64,000 bases of DNA from Amanita rubescens (taxonomy: Eukaryota > Basidiomycota > Agaricomycetes > Agaricales > Amanitaceae): NCBI GenBank assembly GCA_015039365.1, contig WION01000284.1, positions 1 to 64,000 on the forward strand, read 5' to 3'. The notes under the pieces are model-generated. The model was not told the DNA's origin. It saw nothing but the letters and a program-made list of their open reading frames with translations, and did no database searches. A program made the position numbers and the translations under genes. Below, one piece after another: positions 1-10,995 of the stretch. Position 1 is the stretch's first letter. Every line of letters starts with the position of its first letter.

Positions 1-1274
1 GACGAAATCTATGCCAGGAGACAGCAACGATTAGTCAACACACTTCAAATTTCAAATAAATGTATATTTAATGTGCTCAATGCTAGGATTATGGCACAGA
101 TATGATTGAAGCTTCCGAACAGTTTGATGACCCAGTTCGACACCTCCGTTTCATGGATATCCTATTCGGGAATGACGTACGAAACAATCCTCACAAAAAG
201 CGAAAGATATCCAATCTCACTACCGCGGACGCAAGCTCACTTATCTAGGATGTCAGTAGCTGGGATTTCTGAGATCACTCGTTTGTGTATCCAAGCATGC
301 CGCATATGCCAATTCGACATCATACGGTTCTAAAGTTGTAAGATCAGCCAGGCGAATCCGCGTGTTTTGGGCTGTCAAAGGATGACTGATAGTTTACTAG
401 GTTTTCGCGCGGCACATTCTGAAGAGGACCACGACAGAGGCGCGTTGATGTGGTCTATAGACGCCGTGATGTGAAGAAGTTTCCGCCAATGCATAGCAAA
501 AGGCGAGGCACGATTTTGCTTTCTGCGATCGTAGGTCGGACAGCGTCGATATTGTGTACTATGACTCGGATGTCATAAAGTGTCTCTTTTGCGTCGGGTC
601 TATCTCTGGAGAGAGAGGTATGGGGGTTTTGACTTTTCTGGAATAGGTGGTTATCCAGCAGCCTGGAGGCTTTGGGGCACTTCCTATCGTGACGATGACT
701 ATGACTATGATTCGGACGACAGCCATAACGGCGTCGGGTCTGAACATGAATACAGTGATATCGCGTCGTATACGGGGTATAGACACTACGATGGCTACAT
801 AGAGGACGAGTACTAATCTAGCCAAGATGACTGTATAGCACGCTACTTACTGCATCTGAGAAATAATCTATTCCATGCGCATTGTGATCCACATTCAACA
901 ACACTGGAATATAATCCGAATTTGCTGTCTTCGACTCGGATGCTTGGATGTATGCGCCACGAAATTGGACAAACAATTTCGTGGAGCAAACACTTCTCTT
1001 CCGATCGACCACGCTAGACAATGGAATAGCTGCGTAGGTGCAACCAGGACACAGTTCTTCGTGTTCTAACTGATAACAGACGCTACGCTATTGGAGTTTA
1101 CGTCAATTACGGCCTCGGAACGAGTCCTCTCAATTTCCAAGTTTATGTGTTGACATTGACGTTGGTTGGTGGCACTGGCTTTCCAATTACCAATTACCAA
1201 ATCTCACAACTGTCGTTGTGTTCATAACGACTAGGGCTACAGAAATAAATACAGTGCAAGTCACCAGGACTTTC
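1..1274. other. Region without a supported gene
   Basis: No gene can be supported here. The only noticeable reading frame is 78 codons at 580-816 (+), rich in Asp, Tyr and Gly, with no recognisable domain and a comparably long open frame on the opposite strand, so it may be chance. The last part is the 3' flank of the nucleoside transporter gene on the minus strand. Confidence 0.4.
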
Positions 1275-2863
1275 TCAATGCCAAAACGGATTACATCTAC
1301 AAATGATCGCCCAAAGCCCAAAGCTACTGAAGCTCCCGACTGCTAGGCCACCTACAAAGAAAAACACTGCAATCATTGCGGCGATGTCAATGTCATCCCT
1401 CCCCCTCAATCGCTTGTTATGCTCCAACGACGGTGCAAACATCAAACACAGACTTGAGACATAGCCATTCGACACGCCAAATGCGAGTAAAAGAAAGAAA
1501 AAGAACGTGTCAGAGTTAACGAACCCGGGATGGAGAGTGTTTTGCCGGTTGATATTACATGCCGAGAAGATGGGAACGAACAACGTGCGTCCGAGGGACA
1601 GTGCGAGAAGAATAGACGAAGAGGAAACAAGAAATGAAGGGAATGAGCAGAGATATCGTCCGAGAAGGTCACCAACGTTGAAGACCAAGAAATGGATGGC
1701 AGTGAAGAGGAATGCCTGGAAACCGGGAGTGTAAGGCATAATTGAAGCCGTGACGGCAGGGTAGATTGCCTGTTAGGGAATTAGAATCCGACAAACGGAT
1801 TAAAAGGATAGAAAAACCCTACAAGCGTCACCACACCAACATAGGCCACGGCAATCTCATAAATAATGTTTGCTTTGGCGACGCTCAGGATTTGATGGAT
1901 CTGATCCTTGACGGTCTCCTGGCCAAACATGAGCAGAGCTTGCCGCTCTCTCATCGTTCCCGACTCCATGGGTGCCACCAAAATCCTATATTCGTGCATC
2001 CTCGTCAACGTTCTATGCGCGAAAGCACTTGCCGCCAAAAAACATGCAGATAGCGCGAAGAATGCACATGCAGATCTTTCTTCAGCTGTTCTGTCGTGGC
2101 TCGTCTTGTTGGAATGCTCTGCATCCGAGAAGGACTCGGAGGCGAGGATGCTGATGACCTGTACGGTGCTCATTGCCACTGCAATCGCAGCCTGACCTGA
2201 CATCATGGCTTGCATAGCTTCTGGGCCGAACAGAGCTGCAACAGCTGACACGGAAGATTGCAAATAAGAAGCAATACCAGTTGCCAGGATAGTCACGGCG
2301 ATGACGAAGTAGAAGAAAAATCCCGGTGTTGTGGGCAAGAACGTGCTCATAGTCAAGAGAACGGTGAGGATCAGAAGAGAGCGTATTGCCCATCTTATTT
2401 GTCGTGATAAAGATGTCTAATGTCGAGAGGGAAAAAGTGTTAATTGGTCAGTGAATACGTTAAACGAGTTGGCAAGCCGACCTGTTTGGAAATGGACATT
2501 GCGTGTGCAAGGCAGATGAACTGCGAGGCACCACTCGCTACCGAGATATACGAGCTCAGGTTCCTTGTAAACGGCGAGCCCGCCAGCCGGTACAAGAAAA
2601 ATGGGATGGCAGTAACGGTTACTAGGCCATGGTGAGTACGTAACTTATGAGTGATGTAGAATGGAGATGACAGTACCATTGGAAGGTACCAGGACCGTAC
2701 ACCCTAGCATGAAATGGATCCATCTGATTCGGGGATCAAGCGCATCCGAATCATCACGGCGGCGGCTTGGTCCTTGCCAGCGGTCATAATACGAGTTGTT
2801 GATCGACCTGCGTTTGGCTCGTGCTGGGTCGCTGTTATCGTCGAGTGGAGTGGAGGAGGACAT
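1275..2863 (-). CDS. Equilibrative nucleoside transporter (SLC29/ENT family)
   Basis: Membrane carrier that moves nucleosides, and possibly nucleobases, across the plasma or an organelle membrane. I read four exons on the minus strand: 2863-2677, 2621-2482, 2416-1823 and 1769-1275. They sum to 1,416 nt, or 471 aa, with all phases agreeing. Family signatures are clear. The first helix follows a charged N-terminus (DPRIRWIHFMLG). The middle has GPEAMQAMMSGQA, and the C-terminal half has NVGDLLGR, AFGVSNGYVSSL and GLAVGSFSSFGLW, which match the conserved ENT transmembrane segments. A hydrophilic loop after helix 6 holds a Ser/Thr/Arg-rich stretch (SDAEHSNKTSHDRTAEE). Length is normal for the family. 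The start codon at 2863 is the second Met in that frame and could be a few codons further upstream. Nothing appears broken. Confidence 0.9.
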
Positions 2864-3073
2864 GGCAACAGGAAGGAAGATATGATCGCGTATGTGCATG
2901 ATTCATAAAAACGGGGTACGGTACCCAAACTCGGCGACCTGTTACTATTTCCTGCGCCAACTTAGGTCAACTCCCACATTTCGTCTGCGGCCCTGGCGCA
3001 AAGGCACGTAAACATCTTTAAGTTTAATATGCCGAGCACCACGCCCAGTGCCCACTAGCTCATTTTGCATCCC
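2864..3073. promoter_or_regulatory. Divergent promoter region
   Basis: A 210-bp spacer separates two divergently transcribed genes, the nucleoside transporter (minus) and a signal-peptide protein (plus), so it must hold both promoters. An AT-rich stretch near 3020-3030 (tttaagtttaatatg) lies about 45 nt before the plus-strand start and could serve as a weak TATA element. No specific factor site can be assigned. Confidence 0.4.
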
Positions 3074-4048
3074 ATGAGAGCTTGCCTCTTCCTTTTGACA
3101 ATTTCCCCCTTCATCAGCCTCTGCCTCAGTGTTCCTTCACCCTTGCCTTCCCACCTTCATGTCCCCACCACACTCTACCGTGCCGTCACTGGGGATCAAA
3201 TAGCTTTGGCGACTGACATCTACCCAATTGGCAAAGCCCCAACAGCTCATAGGAACACCACGTCAGATTTTTCTCAGATCGGTGCTCTATACGTTTTTGC
3301 GGTAAGGGCACTACCACCGTGTAGTACTACGTCCCCATCTACCCTTCATTAATTCATCAACTCAGGATCGTGAACGAGCGGTAACTTATGGCGCCTGCTT
3401 TGCAAATTTGCATCCGACGTACAAAAAGTGGTATCTTGTCGTGCTTTCATATATCCCTAACGAGCATGTTAAAATTAAAACGTTTGTCACTGAAAGAGAC
3501 AAACGACATTGGAGATCTAATTGATGGTGATAGATTTCATGTCGCTGATAAGGAGTGGGAAGAGGTAGGTTCTTGAACAACTACTACTTCACTATAATAT
3601 GATGCGTTACATCAGTTCATCCGAGATAACTATATGCACAGGCGACCGCAACACGGCTACAACATTGTTGAAGGCCCGTATTCGTATGGCGGTTAGTTGA
3701 TGCTTTTCAATCAATATATATACTCAACGATTTGCTGCAGCCGACGGAACGGATGAGGTGAAGGTCTGGCTCGATCCAGAGACCGGAGAACTAGTCTGGC
3801 AAGCCGGATTTATCGGTCAGGAAGCCTTACAAACTCTCACAGTGGAGGAACTTTCCCTTCATGACGCAACGGTAGCTAAATTGGAGCTCAATTTCTTGAC
3901 TTTAGGTTTTAACCAAATCATTCAGGATGACCCCGAATTTAATTTGCTAGAACCCTTCTCTCCCTCAGGGCAGCAACTACTGGAAGGTCTTGCCGCTGAG
4001 GGATTCATAATGTCAAAATGTATGCAGACTTCTCCACCTACCGGTTGA
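3074..4048 (+). pseudogene. Secreted protein of unknown function with a one-base frameshift
   Basis: Starts with a convincing signal peptide (MRACLFLLTISPF, then Ser/Leu/Cys), so the product would enter the secretory pathway. Exons read 3074-3301, 3366-3564, 3616-3691 and 3741-4048. Exon 2 is 199 nt although both of its neighbours require a multiple of three. Coherent protein runs in one frame up to about 3475 (WYLVVLSYIPNEHVKI) and in the +1 frame after it (GDLIDGDRFHVADKEWEE). One surplus base in or near the A-run at 3475-3482 explains this. The early part (LYRAV, then a stretch ending YVFADRERAVTYGA) recalls fungal ADP-ribosyltransferase-fold proteins, but no catalytic residues can be assigned and I do not claim the fold. 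It could be a pseudogene or carry a sequencing error. Confidence 0.55.
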
Positions 4049-4251
4049 GACGCTCGGACTGAGGAACGCTGTACTTACTCGTACTAACGACTTGAATGAA
4101 ATGGATTGTTAAACAATTGTGGTGCACAACATTATATAATGAAATATCGACCTCAAACTACCTCGGGATCCCCAGGTGCGAGGACTTGGTTATACAGGTA
4201 TACGACAGTACATGGTACTTCAGACTTAAGCAACAATGTGTACGTCCAAAC

Positions 4252-5878
4252 CTATGCCGAATTATTGTAATAATTCATCTCCCTGTACCTCAAAAACTCG
4301 TCCCTGGTTGGTTTGGGCACGGTAATCTGCCACGTTTTCATTTGATTAACGAAGGGCATTGGGCTGGGATTGGCTTTCTCAGACGCGGCCACTTGGGCGT
4401 TTGTAAGTGCGACAATTTCGATCAAATTGCGTTGAACCAGTGTCGGCATAACCATCTCCGGGTAGCGCCTGCTGCCCCCCGCCGGATGATTGCAGAACAG
4501 AACATAAGGAGTAGCGACGTGCCAGGTTTCGGAAATGTATTTATCTCTGTTTTCTTGGTTCGTACCCGTAGTTTCGGCGGGCCAACTCGTGTTTGACATA
4601 GTTGGCAAGGGAGTGTAAGAGTTTGGCACCCATATCTACCAATTAACATGAGCTTGAACATTTGAATTAAACGATCCCCACCTTGTTGAGGTTGCACCAC
4701 AATTCGTAATCTCTGACCCAAACCTCGCAGACAGCTCCAGTACCCCTCCTTTCAAAGTCCTTGTATAATTTAGCCCTGCAGAGACGATGAGAATGGATTC
4801 ATGGCATCTGAACAAAACATACGTCGTAATTATGTCGCCGGCATAGAAGGCGTAGCCCCACCGATAAGGAATACCCGTTTCTACGATGCCCTCTCCCTTG
4901 TTAACAAGATTCTGCCAAAGTGGGCTAATTCCACTATAGGCAATGAGCTTGCGCTGACGGTTGGGGGCCGGGCCTCGCGGGATTGTGATTTTTTTAGCAC
5001 GGCGCCATGCTCCTAATCCTCGCTGGTAGACATCCCATGTCAAGCCTTTCTTTTCGCGGGCTAGCTCGAACGATACACCTGAAAGAATTTGAATAACAAC
5101 CCCCAGCGTAAAATTTCGGGGATAGAAAGGCACCTAACGTGACCCGAACGGTATTGTTGTAGGCTTCGTCGTCGAACATGAGCTGCACAAGTCGTGATTA
5201 GTCTTGGCACGAGTAATGTGGAACTAGCATACCATCTCTGCGAAATCTTGCTGTGACCAATTATTGATCCTTCTGAATGGTAAAACCTTTGATTCTGACG
5301 ACCGTAGTGAACCCTTTGGCATGAAGGATGAGATTAAGATACCAAAACATACCCTTCAACTGAACTTCGTCGTATTTCACCAGATGAATGATTGACCACT
5401 CTTTCCCGTTGGCCGGGTTGATGGTGTTATAATAATACAATGCCCTATCGGTCCTATGGGGAGGGATGAGCACCAATGACAGCACGGGATACGCCATCCA
5501 ATTACAAGGCTTTGACGCTATTATTTGAAACAATGGCCAGTTGAGCACCATTCTTGAGAATATCATTGACAATCTTGGAAATGTCGTCAAAAACTCGAAT
5601 GTACACGTTATTGGGATTCCTAGAGACGAAGATTAATGCGAGAGATGACTACGACGGTGCAGAGGACTGACGTCTTGTCTTGAATCAGCCAGCGGTCTAC
5701 GCGGTTCATGTTATCTTCGAGTTTCGCAGCGGGACCCCGGCCTTTACCCCAGAGGTTGGCACCCGTCTGCCGTTGCCAGATGGTCCAGCTAGAATACAGA
5801 ACACGTCAAAAAGGTGTCTATTAGACCAATCTCATCAACGGACTCTGTGTCCAAACCAACGACTTTCGGGAATGTCAT
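4252..5878 (-). pseudogene. HAD-superfamily phosphatase (MDP-1-like), copy A, frameshifted near the N-terminus
   Basis: Paralogue of the gene at 9335-10995. Eight exons read on the minus strand: 5878-5672, 5619-5506, 5453-5353, 5294-5233, 5182-5134, 5078-4823, 4775-4682 and 4635-4252. Recognisable HAD features are a nucleophile region (GLDTES, with Glu where the second Asp is usual) and a motif IV-like FDDEAYNN that matches the FFDDE region of MDP-1. A long C-terminal extension of unknown function follows (around YSGISPLWQNLV and EVWVRDYELW). Exon 1 is 207 nt here and 209 nt in the intact copy: the segment between the conserved DTF and SWTIW is two bases short, so the frame breaks around residue 22. 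All later exons stay in phase relative to each other. It is divergent from the lectin gene at 6374. Either it is recently inactivated, or translation begins downstream and the HAD nucleophile is lost. Confidence 0.75.
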
Positions 5879-6373
5879 ATTGATGACGAGGAATGAGCAA
5901 CTACAAAAGCCAGACAGTTCAAGTTGCAGCTTTCGGATAACGTTCGGTTCTTAAAGTGCACCGCAGCACGTGTTGAATCTTGATATCGCATCGGATTTCA
6001 GTTGCGTGGCGCCCCATGGCACTGAGAATGTTGAGATGCAGGGTGAAGATTCCCGTGCGAAAATGTACGGAGATAGAGATATAAATTCCTCAATGAATTT
6101 ATCCCCGATAGATCTGATTTCAACATTACCGCCTGGCGCGCTGGAATCATCGATGCTCTCACGTCAGGCTATACTCCAATAATAGCACTTGAGAGCTGGC
6201 ACTTACGTTTGGATTTCCCAGACAGATGACTGATAACGACGTCTTTGGCCACTTGATCATCAAAAACCAAATTCGACAGCGCTGCGCTTACCTAACCGCA
6301 GGATCTGGAAGATATCAGTTCTAGGCTGCTCATGTAGGACTTCCCCTCAACTGCTTTGCCTACTCGAGCAACC
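5879..6373. promoter_or_regulatory. Intergenic spacer between divergent HAD copy A and lectin 1
   Basis: About 495 bp between two divergent starts, so both promoters should be here. I see no further gene. The corresponding spacer of the mirrored pair (8728-9334) has the same divergent arrangement. Confidence 0.35.
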
Positions 6374-7207
6374 ATGCCAACTTTCTACGAATTTGATACG
6401 CAGACGGCTCGACCCCCGACAGACACGATTCCTGATGCTCAATGGACCCTTAACTTCCCTCATCCATTCGTTAGTCGTCCTCGTCTCCCAAATGGCTTCC
6501 GTACACTTGATCTCGACAAAAATGACAATATCCGCATCAAGTCTACAATCATGTATTTCACTGAGGAGTGGGCGGATATCCACGTCACAACTTGGGGCGA
6601 CTCCGATTTCCGCACCGCTGTTGATGACATCTTCGCACTTTCACCGGGAAATATGGAGTACCTCACAGGCGAACACATGCGCAATCTTGTGGTCGATCCA
6701 AACGATCCCCCTTCCGTGCGCGTCGAGTTTGACCGTCCATTCGTAACCCCTCCCAAGGTCGTCGTCTTCCTGAACTTCATGGACCTCGACAAGAACCATA
6801 ACTGGCGCCTCAAGACCAGGGCCAGCGACATCGATGTAAACGGCTTCACGCTCCACCTCGAGACATGGGGAGATACCGTCCTCTACGCTGCGCAAGCAGG
6901 TTGGATCGCCTATCCCGAAGACGAGACGCATATCTTTAGCACGTCCGTCAACACGACGGAAGTGTGCCCCGAGAATCAGCCTCAGGCCACCCATAGCAAA
7001 GCGGTGACGTTTGAAAACGTCGAGTTCTGGAAGAACCCCGACGTTTTTGTCGCCCTGAATTCGATCAACATCGACAAAAAGGCCAATCTTCGGGTCAGGG
7101 CTTACGTCGATGGCGTATCACAGCAAGGATTCACATGGCATATTGATACCTGGGATGATACCGTACTTTATTCTGCGGGGGCGAGCATTATCGCATTCAA
7201 CGCTTGA
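6374..7207 (+). CDS. Triple H-type lectin-domain protein 1
   Basis: Sugar-binding protein of 277 aa in a single exon, with no signal peptide and therefore probably cytoplasmic, as many mushroom defence lectins are. It consists of three tandem H-type lectin-like units (roughly residues 30-95, 120-190 and 205-277). Each follows the pattern F..PP.V...L...D.D...N.RL......I...GF....ETW.DT.L. Units two and three preserve the pattern best (RPFVTPPKVVVFLNF, DVNGFTLHLETWGDTVLY, QQGFTWHIDTWDDTVLYSAG). The start is the Met giving MPTFYEFDT, because the two paralogues start at the equivalent position and all three are then exactly 277 aa. It pairs head-to-head with HAD copy A. The bound sugar cannot be read from sequence; the family often binds GalNAc-type sugars. 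Confidence 0.88.
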   Translation: MPTFYEFDTQTARPPTDTIPDAQWTLNFPHPFVSRPRLPNGFRTLDLDKNDNIRIKSTIMYFTEEWADIHVTTWGDSDFRTAVDDIFALSPGNMEYLTGEHMRNLVVDPNDPPSVRVEFDRPFVTPPKVVVFLNFMDLDKNHNWRLKTRASDIDVNGFTLHLETWGDTVLYAAQAGWIAYPEDETHIFSTSVNTTEVCPENQPQATHSKAVTFENVEFWKNPDVFVALNSINIDKKANLRVRAYVDGVSQQGFTWHIDTWDDTVLYSAGASIIAFNA

Positions 7208-7893
7208 ACAACGATCCATATACCGTATCGGCGTGATTCGCCGTCCCTCCCTCCATTCCATGTATTATTTCTCGAGTTACCATTTTGTTTGTTGCTCCTA
7301 TGTAAAGTTGAACACTGATGAGACCCATATTCCGTTATTTAATTGAAGAACCCCTCACTTTCGACGTTACTAGTCAAATTCGACACGATCGACTGGGTAG
7401 CTTTGACCGGATTGAACGCTTCGAACTTGGCAAAATCGGGCATCCTGAAGCCTTTACGGCGACGGACCGACAGGCTTACCAAACAAAGGATAGCACGTCG
7501 ACAAAATACTGGTCAGAAATCGTATGACGCATGACACGTCCAAGAGGAATATCGCTCAGGGGGACGGTTTGTGGGGACACTCGACTACGCCATCACAAGT
7601 ATAACACTACCTGCTAAATATGGAAGTGCCAGTGCACCTACGCCGAAACGACTTACTAAACTTTGGGCGTGTTCATCATTGCTTTTTGTTGATCATACAT
7701 TTTCAACTATGAATTTGAACCCTAATTCAATTGTAAACCAATCAACATCAGATGGGAGAGGTAGCAAAGTTAATATATCAATTTCAACGACTAGGGTGAG
7801 GGTAAGAGTGTGAAAAGAAAGTTATAGATTGCTATAGCGAGATGCGTGCTTTCAGAAAATTGTCAATATGGTGAAGGAATAACCTACGGATGA
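7208..7893. other. Convergent intergenic region between lectins 1 and 2
   Basis: Nearly 690 bp between the 3' ends of two convergent lectin genes. This is the centre of the mirrored HAD-lectin arrangement. It contains only short chance frames. No repeat boundary or mobile-element sequence is evident that would explain the in­version. Confidence 0.4.
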
Positions 7894-8727
7894 TCAAGGG
7901 TTGTACGCAATGATGCTCATACCAGCAGAGTAAAGGATGGTATCGGCCCAAGTGTCGATATGCCAAGTCAACCCCGATTGGCTGATATTATCTACATACG
8001 TCTTGACGCGAAGATTGTCCCGATAGTCGATATCGATTTCGTTCAACGCGATAAAGACATCTGGATTTCTCCAAAATTCGACTTTATCGAACGTGATGGC
8101 TTTGCTCTGCGTGGCCTGCGGCCGGTTCCAGGGGCGCACATCTTGGGTGTTGACGGATGTACTGAAGATGTGTGGGATGTCCTCTGGATAGGCGATCCAG
8201 CAGACCTGGGCGGCGTGGAGGATCGTGTCAGCCCATGTCTCGATTTTGAGCGTGAAGCCTTTCCCGTCGATTTCTGAGGCGCTGGTCTTGAGACGCCAGT
8301 TTTTGCCCTTTTCGAGGTCTATGTAGTTGAAAAAGACGACGACCTTCGGAGGGGTGGGGAATGGATGGTCAAAGTCGACACGCACGGAGGCGGGACTGTT
8401 GGGATCGGCCACCAAGTTGCGCATGTGTTCGCCGGTGGAGAATTGTAAGTTGGCCGGCGCGAGAGCAAACACGCTCTCGATACCGTAGTAGAGTGTGGTA
8501 TCGCCCCAGGTAGTGACATGGAAATCAGCTTTGTCCTTGGCAATGTCGCTGACTGTACACTTTGCGCGGATGTTAGTGTCTTTGGAGATGTCTAGGTCCA
8601 TGAAGCCATGGGGAAGTCTGGGAGCAGCGACGAATGGGCGAGGATAGTTAACGACGGCATGAGTGTCGGGCACCTGCCTGTCGCGGGGACGGACGGTCTG
8701 TGAGTCGAATTTGATAGCGGTGGGCAT
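7894..8727 (-). CDS. Triple H-type lectin-domain protein 2
   Basis: Single-exon 277-aa paralogue of the lectins at 6374 and 11670, with the same three-unit structure. Unit two has HPFPTPPKVVVFFNY and GKGFTLKIETWADTILHAA. Unit three ends QSGLTWHIDTWADTILYSAGMSIIAYN. It starts with MPTAIKFDSQTVRP in place of MPTFYEFDT and is the most diverged of the three at its N-terminus. No signal peptide is present. It is divergent from HAD copy B, mirroring lectin 1 and HAD copy A. Probable role is carbohydrate recognition in defence or development; ligand unknown. Confidence 0.88.
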   Translation of the reverse strand: MPTAIKFDSQTVRPRDRQVPDTHAVVNYPRPFVAAPRLPHGFMDLDISKDTNIRAKCTVSDIAKDKADFHVTTWGDTTLYYGIESVFALAPANLQFSTGEHMRNLVADPNSPASVRVDFDHPFPTPPKVVVFFNYIDLEKGKNWRLKTSASEIDGKGFTLKIETWADTILHAAQVCWIAYPEDIPHIFSTSVNTQDVRPWNRPQATQSKAITFDKVEFWRNPDVFIALNEIDIDYRDNLRVKTYVDNISQSGLTWHIDTWADTILYSAGMSIIAYNP

Positions 8728-9334
8728 AATAAATTCGGATGTAGCGTTGTGGGCAAAGTAGAGCTGAAGGTAGAACTGATTTCACCAGCCAACTCCCAGA
8801 ATCTTCTTTAGATTCTCAACCCCATTTCTATGGGATCCATACTTGGCTCCCCATTAGATCTGTCAGCATCGGCCGACTGCCAGGGTCTCCAGAAGTTGAT
8901 TTAAAGATAGAGTTTCCACAAACAGTATTGGTCCGAGTATAGTAACATGGTAGCGTCAAAGATCCTGAGAAGATTTTGGGACAGAAATGGCAAGGCGAAT
9001 TTTCTCGGCTACGAGAAGAATACACCAGTTCATCGTTGCTGTCATGTCGAAGCCAACTTGGATTTGGTCCCTATCTGATAGGACCAGATAGGCTCAGGTG
9101 ACCTTAGGCTTGCTGTCACATCTGTCAATGGTGCTCAGAGCCCGTTGGCCCGAAGATAAGTCCGTGTTCTTGGGACGACTCAGACGATCTCGTTGTTCAC
9201 TGACACGTGCATTCACATAGTAGGCGATTTAAGGCCATTCTTACAAAATTTCCCGGGGTTGTCGCCTAAACAGCGAGAGCTGCATCGAAGCGCCAAGTTC
9301 ACCGTCTCCCCTCAACACATTATCAATCGACAGC
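8728..9334. promoter_or_regulatory. Shared promoter region of lectin 2 and HAD copy B
   Basis: About 600 bp between two divergent starts. No reading frame with recognisable protein is present. It should carry both promoters; no motif can be assigned with confidence. Confidence 0.35.
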
Positions 9335-10995
9335 ATGTCCTTTCCGAAAGTCGTTGCTTTCGACACAGAGTTAGTTGATGAGATCGGCCTAATTGACACC
9401 TTTTTTGACATATTCTTCGCTCCCAGCTGGACTATCTGGCAACAAAGGACGGCTAACGGCATCTGGGGCAAAGGACGGGGCGCCGCCGCGAAACTCGAGG
9501 ACAACATGAATCGCATTGACCGCTGGGTAATCCGAGACAAATCGTCAGTGATCTGCAATTCACAACTATCCCCCGTGATTGAACATTGCTCTAGGAATCC
9601 TCAGCACGTGTGGATTCGAGTTTTTGACGACGTCTCGAAGATCGTCAACGATGTTCTGAAGCATGGCGCGCAGCTGGCAATTGTTGCGCGTACCAACAAA
9701 AACTTGTAATTAGATCATATGCCGGGTCTACATGCTTCTGCAGGTGCTCATCTCCGCTTAGGTCCGACAGGGCGTTGTATTATTTCAACACCATCAACCC
9801 GGCCAACGGGAAAGAGTGGTCAATCATTCATCTAGTGAAATACGACGAAGTTGCAGATGGTAAGCGTAGATACCCGTGTCCGTCCGTCATGGTGACATCC
9901 CTGGTTAGAATCAAAGACAAAGCCTTTCAGAAGGATCAAAGGATGGTCCCAGAGCGACCCCCTGGATATGGTATGATTTTGCGACGAACTGACCTCCTTC
10001 CGGCGCTCAATAGAAACATGTATAGATACATTTTGACGACGAAGCCTTCAACAACGAGGTTAGAATTGAAACAGGTAAGTAGACCAATTATCCACCTTCC
10101 CCTCCGTCTACATTTAATTTACTTTTTGCCAGCCGTGACATTCCAGTTGTGCCTTGACAACAAAGGTTTGACATGGGATCTCTATCAAAAAGGAATCGAA
10201 CACTGGCGTCGCGTGCACAAACTTATCATTCCTTCGAACCCAGCCACTCCTCCCCAACGTAAGCTCATCGGGTACAGTGGGCTGAGTAATGCCTGGATCC
10301 ATCGAGTCAATGTTGAGAGAGAGGGCATCGTAGACCCGAAGTTCCCTTATCGTTGGGGCTATGCTCTCTATATCGCCGATGATGTCGGACTGTGCGTTCC
10401 TTTTCCGACTGTGTTCGCTTCATGCTCTCATCCCACTCCGCAGCGCAGAATTCTTCCGCGATTGGGAAAGGCGAGAAGGTAGGCAATCGTACGTTAACGA
10501 AGTCTGGGTGAAGGATTACGCGATATGGATGAGTCTAAACAAGGTTCGTCCCCCACTCGTTCTTACGTGCCATATCCATATCACATCTATTAGGTTTGGA
10601 TCCCTGAGAATTCAGGATACCTTCCTCAAATGAACAATATGAATTGGTCCGCTGAAGCGACGGGACAGAATCAGGAGGCTCGAGACAGCACCGTCGATAC
10701 TAAATGGCATGTCAAGGCTCCGTATGTTATGTTCTCCCGACATCATTGGATGCCGAGCATGCCTATCCCCCGTCCTCAACGGTTCACCGAGATGATCGTG
10801 TACACGCAGACCCACCGAGCCCTGATTGACGTCGTCACGCTCACGGATGCCAAAACCGCCGAATTGGTCAAGACGAATCGATCCCCAGTCCCCTTCCACA
10901 GGCAAATAAAGGGGTGGAACATCACCGTCCCTACGGAGACTAGGACTGAGTTCAAGCAACGTGGCGAGATGGAGCTCTATAATTTGTCGGGCTAG
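9335..10995 (+). CDS. HAD-superfamily phosphatase (MDP-1-like), copy B, intact
   Basis: Eight exons: 9335-9543, 9595-9705, 9762-9859, 9909-9970, 10026-10074, 10133-10391, 10444-10543 and 10594-10995. They total 1,290 nt, or 429 aa, with every phase consistent. The first 240 residues align by eye with magnesium-dependent phosphatase 1. The motif I region is VVAFDTELVD (nucleophile Asp kept, second acid replaced). A motif II-like AIVARTNK follows, and motif IV is HFDDEAFNN. The change in motif I makes phosphatase activity uncertain. A C-terminal extension of about 180 residues (starting near WRRVHKLIIP, including RWGYALYIADD) is not part of MDP-1 and I do not recognise it. Intron positions are the same as in copy A. 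The association with lectin genes in both copies hints at a linked role, which is inference. Confidence 0.82.

Noticed and set aside
559..825. Overlapping frames of about 80 codons on both strands as a small gene
   Set aside because: Low-complexity Asp/Tyr codons on one strand force the long frame on the other; no splice pattern or homology supports either.
5079..5133. Apparent phase mismatch between exons 5 and 6 of HAD copy A
   Set aside because: Using the donor GTGCCT at 5133 in place of the nearer GTTAGG restores the phase and matches copy B.
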